The notes beneath the pieces are model-generated. The model had not been told where the DNA came from, did no database searches, and saw only the letters and a list, made by a program, of their open reading frames with translations. Source: Ruminococcaceae bacterium UBA4306 (GTDB taxonomy: Bacteria; Bacillota; Clostridia; Oscillospirales; Acutalibacteraceae). Taken from it: a stretch of DNA of 5,858 bases. A program made the translations under genes and the position numbers. The stretch lies in the NCBI GenBank assembly GCA_002394725.1, contig DGUQ01000129.1, positions 26,833 to 32,690 of the forward strand. The letters run 5' to 3'. Positions 1 through 3,635 of this stretch are shown in pieces (positions within the stretch are counted from its first letter, which is position 1; every line of letters starts with the position of its first letter).

Positions 1-132
1 GCCTTCTCCAACATGCCCGAGGGCGTATCCTTCTCGATCCTGCTGATGAATATTCTGGTGCCGCTGATCGAGCGCGCTACCGCTCCCCGTACACTGGGCT
101 GCATCAAAAAGAAGAAGGGGGAACAGAAATGA
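1..132 (+). CDS. rnfD: RnfD, C-terminal end (partial)
   Basis: These are the last 43 codons of an open frame that enters from the left edge and stops with TGA at 130-132. The fragment reads AFSNMPEGVSFSILLMNILV and then PLIER, followed by a short basic tail with four consecutive lysines. The PEGVSFSILLMN stretch running into a hydrophobic helix and PLIER matches the end of RnfD, the membrane subunit that carries a covalently bound FMN in the Rnf ferredoxin:NAD oxidoreductase. The basic tail after the last helix fits a cytoplasmic end by the positive-inside rule. The stop overlaps the rnfG start in an ATGA arrangement, so the two genes are probably translationally coupled. The flavin attachment site and most membrane helices lie outside the window. 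The identity rests on this short tail plus the downstream rnfG-E-A-B order, which makes it fairly secure. Confidence 0.88.
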   Translation, partial: AFSNMPEGVSFSILLMNILVPLIERATAPRTLGCIKKKKGEQK

Positions 133-698
133 AAATCAAATTGACTCCCAAGGCGATATTGATCCCGACGCTCTCCCTGTTTTTGATCTGTCTGGTCGTC
201 ACGGCGGCTTTGGCGCTGACCAACAACGTCACCGCCGAGCAGATCGCCGCCAATAACCAGCAGAGCAAGGAAGAAAGCATGCAGACCGTCTGTCCCGACG
301 CGAAAACCTTTGAAGAGGTCATCCCCGACGTGATGTACAAGGGACTGGATGACGGCGGCAAGACGGTAGGCTACGCGATCTCCACCGCCACCCAAGGCTA
401 CGGCGGTCAGGTCAAGGTCATGACCGGTATCGCCGACGGCGCGATCATCGCCGTAGACGTATTCTATAATAACGACGAGACCCCGGGTCTCGGTAAGAAT
501 ACCTCGGATCCATCCTTCCGCGACCAGTACAAGGGTCTGAGCGTTAACGAGGATATCGCCGTCAGCAAGGACAGCGCCTCCGGCAACGCGCAGACGGTCG
601 ACGCGGTCACCTCCGCGACCATCAGCTCACGTGCCGTCACCAAGGCGGTCAACGACGCGTGTCAGCTTTATAACGAAAACGTAAAGGGGGCAGAGTAA
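129..698 (+). CDS. rnfG: RnfG, FMN-binding subunit of the Rnf complex
   Basis: This 189-residue protein is a usual length for RnfG. One N-terminal membrane helix (about residues 9-31) is followed by an extracytoplasmic FMN-binding domain. Conserved FMN-domain motifs are visible: GYGGQV at 90-95, NNDETPGLG at 114-122, and the attachment motif region DAVTSATISSRAV at 158-170. By homology with NqrC/RnfG, FMN would be phosphoester-linked by the flavin transferase ApbE to Thr164. The motif reads T-S-A-T where the textbook form is S/T-G-A-T, a mild departure. RnfG passes electrons between the membrane flavin/Fe-S carriers and the rest of the pump. The start at 129 overlaps the rnfD stop (ATGA) and has AAGGGGG at 115-121, seven bases upstream. 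The stop codon shares one base with the rnfE start (TAATG). No ApbE gene lies within the window. Confidence 0.95.
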   Translation: MKIKLTPKAILIPTLSLFLICLVVTAALALTNNVTAEQIAANNQQSKEESMQTVCPDAKTFEEVIPDVMYKGLDDGGKTVGYAISTATQGYGGQVKVMTGIADGAIIAVDVFYNNDETPGLGKNTSDPSFRDQYKGLSVNEDIAVSKDSASGNAQTVDAVTSATISSRAVTKAVNDACQLYNENVKGAE

Positions 699-1393
699 TG
701 GAAAAACGCAGTTACATCAAAGAACTGACCAAAGGTATCATCAAAGAGAATCCCGTTCTCTGTCTGGTGCTGGGCACCTGCCCCACCCTCGCCGTTACCA
801 CCTCCGCGTTCAACGCGATCGGCATGGGCGTCGCCGCTACGGCAGTATTGATCTGCTCCAACGCGGTCATCTCCCTGCTGCGCAAGTTCATCCCCGATAA
901 GGTGCGTATCCCTGCCTACATCACGATCATCGCGGGCTTTGTCACCGTGGTACAGATGCTCGTCAAGGCATTCGCCCCGGCGATCAACAACTCGCTGGGC
1001 ATCTATCTGCCGCTGATCGTTGTCAACTGTATCATCTTAGGCAGAGCCGAGATGTTCGCCGGCAAAAACCCCGTCCTCCCCTCCATCCTCGACGGACTGG
1101 GCATGGGCATCGGCTTTACGGCGGCGCTCCTGTGCATGGGTATCATCCGTGAGTTCTTCGGCTCCGGCTCACTGTTCGGTATGCCGATCATGCCGGTGCA
1201 GATTTTGATCTTCATCCTGCCCCCGGGCGGCTTCTTCGTGTTCGGCATCCTGATCATGCTGGCGAACAAGCTCAATTCCCGTGCCGGCAAGAAGGTCAAG
1301 ACCTCGCCCTGCGACGGCTGTCCGATGTCCGAGAACTGCGCTGAAAAATCCTGTGAAAAAACCGCAAAGGAGGCGACCGTCAATGCTGATTAA
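698..1393 (+). CDS. rnfE: RnfE, membrane subunit with cysteine-rich tail
   Basis: This 231-residue polytopic membrane protein belongs to the RnfA/RnfE/NqrD/NqrE family. About six hydrophobic segments run from residue 20 to 190. The family signatures are KENPVLCLVLGTCPTLA (17-33, Cys28) and NNSLGIYLPLIVVNC (97-111, Cys111). In Nqr/Rnf structures the equivalent cysteine pair, together with the pair in RnfA, holds a [2Fe-2S] cluster in the middle of the membrane. KNPVLPSILDGLGMGIGF (123-140) is also typical. The oddity is the hydrophilic tail after residue 195, which carries C205-x2-C208-x5-C214-x4-C219, a possible extra metal or Fe-S site absent from classical proteobacterial RnfE. The ATG at 698 is preceded by AAAGGGGG (683-690) and overlaps the rnfG stop by one base. 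The 3' end overlaps rnfA by 11 bases. Confidence 0.95.
   Translation: MEKRSYIKELTKGIIKENPVLCLVLGTCPTLAVTTSAFNAIGMGVAATAVLICSNAVISLLRKFIPDKVRIPAYITIIAGFVTVVQMLVKAFAPAINNSLGIYLPLIVVNCIILGRAEMFAGKNPVLPSILDGLGMGIGFTAALLCMGIIREFFGSGSLFGMPIMPVQILIFILPPGGFFVFGILIMLANKLNSRAGKKVKTSPCDGCPMSENCAEKSCEKTAKEATVNAD
1366..1373 (+). promoter_or_regulatory. Ribosome binding site that fixes the rnfA start
   Basis: AAAGGAGG lies inside the end of rnfE, nine bases before ATG 1383. It selects this ATG over an in-frame ATG at 1281, which would add 34 arginine- and proline-rich residues unlike any RnfA N-terminus. Confidence 0.85.
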
Positions 1394-2006
1394 ATCACTC
1401 GTCGCCGTGTTCCTCGCGGCTATCCTCACCGAGAACTACGTTCTGTCCAAGTTCCTCGGTATCTGTCCCTTCTTAGGCGTCAGTAAAAAGCTCAACACCG
1501 CGGTAGGTATGTCCGTCGCCGTCACCTTCGTCATGGTGCTCGCGACCGCCGTTACCTTCCCGATCTATATGTATCTGCTCGTGCCGATGGGGCTCGATTA
1601 TCTGCAGACCGTGCTGTTCATCCTGATCATCGCGGGTCTGGTACAGCTCGTCGAGATCATCCTCAGAAAGTACATCCCCTCGCTGTATAACTCGCTGGGC
1701 ATCTATCTGCCGCTGATCACCACCAACTGCGCCGTGCTGGGCGTTACCATGCTGGTGATCCAGAAGGTCGATTCCACCTCCGCGTATACCTACACCTACG
1801 GTCACGCGCTGGTCAACGCGTTCGGCGCCGGTATCGGCTTCCTCGTCGCGATGGTGATGTTCGCAGGCGTTCGCGGACGACTTGAGAGCGCGGATATCCC
1901 CAAATCGCTCAAGGGTCTGCCGATCACGCTGGTCGCCGCGGCGCTGGTATCCCTATCCTTCCTCGGGTTCGCGGGCTTTGTCGATAAGCTCATCCCGCTG
2001 GCATAA
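1383..2006 (+). CDS. rnfA: RnfA, membrane subunit of the Rnf complex
   Basis: This is a 207-residue polytopic membrane protein, close to the family's usual length of about 190-200, with about six hydrophobic segments. Hallmarks are the start LVAVFLAAILTENYVLSKFL (6-25), LGICPFLGVSKK (25-36, Cys28) and NSLGIYLPLITTNCAVLG (103-120, Cys116). In solved Nqr/Rnf complexes the two matching cysteines supply half of the ligands of the intramembrane [2Fe-2S] cluster shared with RnfE. GAGIGFLVAMVMFAGVRGRL (148-167) is another family motif. RnfA and RnfE are paralogues inserted in opposite orientations, and part of the shared motif is identical even at DNA level. The start was set at 1383 by the Shine-Dalgarno sequence and by homology, so the gene overlaps rnfE by 11 bases. 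rnfB follows after an 11-base gap that holds its ribosome site, pointing to one operon. Confidence 0.96.
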   Translation: MLIKSLVAVFLAAILTENYVLSKFLGICPFLGVSKKLNTAVGMSVAVTFVMVLATAVTFPIYMYLLVPMGLDYLQTVLFILIIAGLVQLVEIILRKYIPSLYNSLGIYLPLITTNCAVLGVTMLVIQKVDSTSAYTYTYGHALVNAFGAGIGFLVAMVMFAGVRGRLESADIPKSLKGLPITLVAAALVSLSFLGFAGFVDKLIPLA

Positions 2007-2017
2007 GGAGGCGCACG

Positions 2018-2812
2018 ATGAACAGTATCTTGTTAGCGGTCGGCATCGTCGCCGGCATCGGACTTTTGATCGGCTTGATCCTCTCCATCGCTTCCATCAT
2101 CATGGCGGTGCCCAAGGATGAAAAGGCGGAAGCGATCCTTGAAGCGCTCCCCGGCGCAAACTGCGGCGCGTGCGGCTTTTCCGGCTGTTCGGGCTATGCC
2201 GAGGCGCTCGCCAAGGGCAAGGCGGAGCCCGGACTCTGTGCTCCCGGCGGACTCGCCTGCACCAAAGCGGTATCCGAGATCCTCGGCGTCGAGACCGGCA
2301 GCGTCGAGCCCAAGGTCGCTGTCGTCAAGTGCATGGGCTCGCTCGATCACACCACCTACAAGGCGGAGTACAGCGGCATTATGAGCTGTGCCGCCGCGAT
2401 GAAGGTCGGCGGCGGTCTGACCGCCTGCTCTTACGGCTGTATGGGTCTGGGCGACTGTGAAGCCGCCTGTCCCTATGACGCGATCCATGTCAACAACGGC
2501 GTCGCCTATGTAGACGGCGGCAAGTGCCGCGCCTGCACCCTGTGCGTCAAGGCATGCCCCAGAGGGATTATTGAGATCGTGTCCAAGAAGGACATGGCGC
2601 TGGTGCGCTGCTCCAACCACGATAAGGGCGGCGTGACGCGTAAGCTGTGCGACGTCGGCTGTATCGGCTGTAAAAAGTGTGAAAAGGCGTGTGAGCAGGG
2701 CGCGGTGAAGGTCACCGACTTCTGCGCTTATGTCACTCCCGAGCTGTGCACCAACTGCGGCGCGTGCGTTGAGGCATGCCCCCAGCACTGCATCACCTTC
2801 TTCAAGGCGTAA
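2018..2812 (+). CDS. rnfB: RnfB, multi-cluster ferredoxin-accepting subunit
   Basis: This 264-residue iron-sulfur protein is thought to take electrons from reduced ferredoxin. An N-terminal membrane anchor (about 5-30) is followed by the RnfB-type four-cysteine motif NCGACGFSGC with a later Cys (C49, C52, C57, C74), which binds one [4Fe-4S] cluster. Ferredoxin-like quartets follow: C137/C141/C147/C151, C170/C173/C176/C180, C215/C218/C221/C225 and C244/C247/C250/C254, the last three in the form CxxCxxCxxxC. Five four-cysteine sites can thus be counted directly. Further cysteines (C81, C105, C124, C198, C211, C236, C258) could bind more or serve structural roles. The length fits clostridial RnfB and exceeds the proteobacterial form of about 190 residues. 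AAGGAGG at 2005-2011, overlapping the rnfA stop, lies six bases before ATG. It is the last gene of the operon, closed by the terminator at 2832-2861. Confidence 0.97.
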   Translation: MNSILLAVGIVAGIGLLIGLILSIASIIMAVPKDEKAEAILEALPGANCGACGFSGCSGYAEALAKGKAEPGLCAPGGLACTKAVSEILGVETGSVEPKVAVVKCMGSLDHTTYKAEYSGIMSCAAAMKVGGGLTACSYGCMGLGDCEAACPYDAIHVNNGVAYVDGGKCRACTLCVKACPRGIIEIVSKKDMALVRCSNHDKGGVTRKLCDVGCIGCKKCEKACEQGAVKVTDFCAYVTPELCTNCGACVEACPQHCITFFKA

Positions 2813-2831
2813 AATGATATAGTATATACTC

Positions 2832-2861
2832 AAAAAGGAACGGTTTTCCGTTCCTTTTTTT
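2832..2861 (+). terminator. Intrinsic terminator of the rnf operon
   Basis: A 12-bp perfect stem (AAAAAGGAACGG at 2832-2843 with CCGTTCCTTTTT at 2848-2859) closes a TTTT loop and runs into a seven-T tract (2855-2861), starting 19 bases after the rnfB stop. The A-tract on the left arm would let it work on the minus strand too. A separate 10-base palindrome AGTATATACT (2821-2830) sits just before it. Confidence 0.93.
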
Positions 2862-2904
2862 GATTCTATCCTTCTCAAATGCGTAGCATATTCATCTTCC
2901 GTAG

Positions 2905-2923
2905 GGATGGTCATCGACCATTC
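2905..2923. repeat. REP-like short palindrome
   Basis: GGATGGTC (2905-2912), loop ATC, GACCATTC (2916-2923) forms an 8-bp stem with one G:T pair, preceded by GTAG. The layout resembles the short GTAGGG-type intergenic palindromes I know from gut Clostridia genomes; membership of that family is recalled, not tested. An overlapping alternative stem, CATTC/GAATG, spans 2919-2931. The rest of 2862-2995 shows no gene, promoter or repeat that I can support. Confidence 0.45.
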
Positions 2924-2995
2924 GGAGAATGACGGACGATGCAGTGGCGGAAAGCGGCAAATTAGAGATTAGCGCTTCTATCTTTCGGACGATCA

Positions 2996-3025
2996 AAAAG
3001 CCTTCCCCTCGGGGGGAAGGCTTTT
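2996..3025. terminator. Bidirectional terminator-like hairpin
   Basis: A perfect 13-bp stem (AAAAGCCTTCCCC at 2996-3008 with GGGGAAGGCTTTT at 3013-3025) closes a TCGG loop. T-runs on both sides make it plausible as a terminator on either strand. No gene between the rnf terminator and this hairpin needs it on the + strand, and no minus-strand gene is seen to its right, so it may be back-up insulation or the remnant of a lost gene. Bases 3026-3095 show nothing I can name. Confidence 0.7.
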
Positions 3026-3095
3026 GGTCTTACCTTACACGATTATTCCGCTCGCTCTTATCTACCTTGTACAAAAACAACCTTTGATTTTTGGA

Positions 3096-3124
3096 TTGCA
3101 GGAATCCTGTAGTTGTGCTACAAT
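3096..3124 (+). promoter_or_regulatory. Extended -10 promoter for the candidate small RNA
   Basis: TTGCAG (3096-3101) as a -35 box is followed by a 17-base spacer ending in TGC and then TACAAT (3119-3124). The -10 matches TATAAT at five of six positions and has the extended TGn element (3116-3118). Transcription would start near 3131, which is the first paired base of the long hairpin downstream. The -35 is only a half match, but the extended -10 compensates. The same TGCTAYAAT form recurs in the promoter at 5642-5650. Confidence 0.65.
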
Positions 3125-3130
3125 AAAGTT

Positions 3131-3283
3131 GCCAACAATTTATACAATTAAATACAGACATACATATTCCGTGTATTTATTGGGGATAGTGTTTTTGTTT
3201 ATATGACAAAAACACTATGCTCTGTTTTAACTATCCCTTAATGACGGAATATGTCTATTATGGTATTGTATAAATTGTTTGGC
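3131..3283. repeat. Long imperfect inverted repeat (rod of the RNA, or MITE-like)
   Basis: The outer arms match over 18 bases with one extra T on the right. The match continues weakly outwards: GTTGCC versus GGCGAC, and then ATTG and CAAC blocks reaching about 3112 and 3300. The interior is also self-complementary. No target-site duplication is visible at any of these possible ends, and no transposase lies in the window. Confidence 0.8.
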
Positions 3284-3309
3284 GACGATTGAAGAGCAAC
3301 GTGTTTTTT

Positions 3310-3345
3310 GGCGCATGATTGATTTTCAATCGTGCGCCTTTTTTT
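3310..3345 (+). terminator. Intrinsic terminator of the candidate small RNA
   Basis: GGCGCATGATTG (3310-3321) pairs with CAATCGTGCGCC (3327-3338), a 12-bp stem with one G:T pair and a five-base loop, followed by seven T (3339-3345). On the minus strand the stem is followed by AAAAAA rather than T, so this is a + strand terminator. It lies 27 bases after the rod closes and has no protein gene upstream of it, which supports a non-coding transcript. Confidence 0.9.
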
Positions 3346-3347
3346 GC

Positions 3348-3383
3348 GGAGTTGTCCAAATCTGTGATTTGGCTAACAACTCC
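3348..3383. repeat. Two-part palindrome
   Basis: GGAGTTGT (3348-3355) pairs with ACAACTCC (3376-3383), and nested directly inside CCAAATC (3356-3362) pairs with GATTTGG (3366-3372) over a TGT loop. That gives 15 bp in total with only CTA unpaired on one side. No T tract follows, so it is not an intrinsic terminator. It begins three bases after the preceding T tract. Confidence 0.7.
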
Positions 3384-3423
3384 CATGCAAGGCTCTCCCT
3401 CGTCGTCGCTCACCGTATTCGGT

Positions 3424-3446
3424 AAGCGTATTCGTTTGATACGCTT
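3424..3446. repeat. Short hairpin repeat
   Basis: AAGCGTAT (3424-3431) and ATACGCTT (3439-3446) form a perfect 8-bp stem around TCGTTTG. It follows a pyrimidine-rich stretch (CTCTCCCTCGTCGTCGCTCA) and is not followed by a T tract. Its function is unknown; it is one of several hairpins crowded into this intergenic space. Confidence 0.55.
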
Positions 3447-3471
3447 TGACCTCATGTGGCGGCTCCTCCTC

Positions 3472-3498
3472 TCCCCATAACTCGGGGAGTTATGGGGA
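3472..3498. repeat. Perfect 12-bp hairpin repeat
   Basis: TCCCCATAACTC (3472-3483) and GAGTTATGGGGA (3487-3498) are perfectly complementary around a GGG loop. The form, with CCCTCAGTGGCGAACGCTGA trailing it, resembles the mobile palindromic repeats of clostridial intergenic regions. No T tract follows, so it is not a standard terminator. Confidence 0.7.
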
Positions 3499-3561
3499 AC
3501 CCTCAGTGGCGAACGCTGATTGGCTGAGAGCTACTGCGATTTGTCGCGTTGTTTTACGGTC

Positions 3562-3599
3562 ATTGCGAGGGCTCAGCACGCGTATCAGCCCGTGGCAAT
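3562..3599. repeat. CATTGCGAGG...GTGGCAATCC intergenic repeat
   Basis: ATTGC and GGGCT (3562-3566, 3569-3573) pair with AGCCC and GCAAT (3587-3591, 3595-3599) around a GC-rich loop. The ends CATTGCGAGG and GTGGCAATCC are, from memory, characteristic of a dispersed palindromic repeat found in many bacterial genomes. It lies 24 bases before the ribosome site of the next gene and so may be part of its leader. I found no convincing sigma-A promoter for that gene between 3346 and 3620. Confidence 0.6.
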
Positions 3600-3622
3600 C
3601 CCACAAATTGTTTATCAATGTC

Positions 3623-3628
3623 AGGAGG
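3623..3628 (+). promoter_or_regulatory. Ribosome binding site deciding the CHAP protein start
   Basis: AGGAGG sits seven bases before ATG 3636 but only one base before the in-frame ATG 3630. Spacing therefore favours 3636. The longer reading from 3549 would translate through the palindromic repeat and bury the signal peptide. Confidence 0.85.
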
Positions 3629-3635
3629 AATGAAA

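Larger units (their letters stand above)
3131..3345 (+). ncRNA. Candidate structured small RNA gene (family unknown)
   Basis: From the predicted start site the sequence folds into one long rod. GCCAACAATTTATACAAT (3131-3148) pairs with 3265-3283, giving 18 bp with one bulged T. After a 7/8-base internal loop, AGACAT plus ATTCCGT (3156-3172) pairs with ACGGAATATGTCT (3244-3256), giving 13 bp with a four-base bulge. Towards the tip, ATAGTGTTTTTGT (3186-3198) pairs perfectly with ACAAAAACACTAT (3206-3218) over a seven-base loop. GGGATAGT (3183-3190) can instead pair with ACTATCCC (3230-3237). A separate intrinsic terminator ends the unit, so the transcript would be about 215 bases. No ribosome site followed by an open frame is evident inside it. 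The rod shape recalls 6S RNA in outline only; I see no sequence match and no large central bubble. The alternative is a MITE-like inverted repeat. Promoter, rod and single-direction terminator in perfect register favour an RNA gene. Confidence 0.55.

Noticed and set aside
1281..1382. Longer RnfA start at 1281
   Set aside because: The added residues are Arg/Pro-rich, come from the rnfE overlap in another frame, and lack homology; AAAGGAGG at 1366-1373 points to 1383.
2033..2914. Long open frame of 293 codons on the minus strand opposite rnfB
   Set aside because: It mirrors the GC-rich codon pattern of rnfB, has low-complexity Ala/Gly/Asp-rich content and no family signature, and reads through the rnf terminator region.
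3024..3206. Sixty-codon + strand frame with a hydrophobic end, possibly a small toxin-like peptide
   Set aside because: It begins at a TTG inside a terminator hairpin, has no proper ribosome site, crosses the predicted promoter and ends in the rod of the candidate RNA.
3131..3345. CRISPR array or riboswitch controlling the CHAP gene
   Set aside because: There are no regularly spaced direct repeats, no riboswitch signature I recognise, and the terminator ends about 290 bases before the gene with further repeats between.
3258..3455. Minus-strand 65-codon frame across the small-RNA terminator
   Set aside because: It spans two perfect hairpins, has no ribosome site and no recognisable sequence; best seen as chance.
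3603..3613. Possible base pairing between the small RNA 5' end and the CHAP mRNA leader
   Set aside because: Only eight contiguous complementary bases (AACAATTT with AAATTGTT) in AT-rich sequence; this is expected by chance and the RNA segment is locked in its closing stem.
3549..3635. Upstream extension of the CHAP protein to an earlier ATG
   Set aside because: It would translate the palindromic repeat and displace the signal peptide; the ribosome site at 3623-3628 clearly serves ATG 3636.
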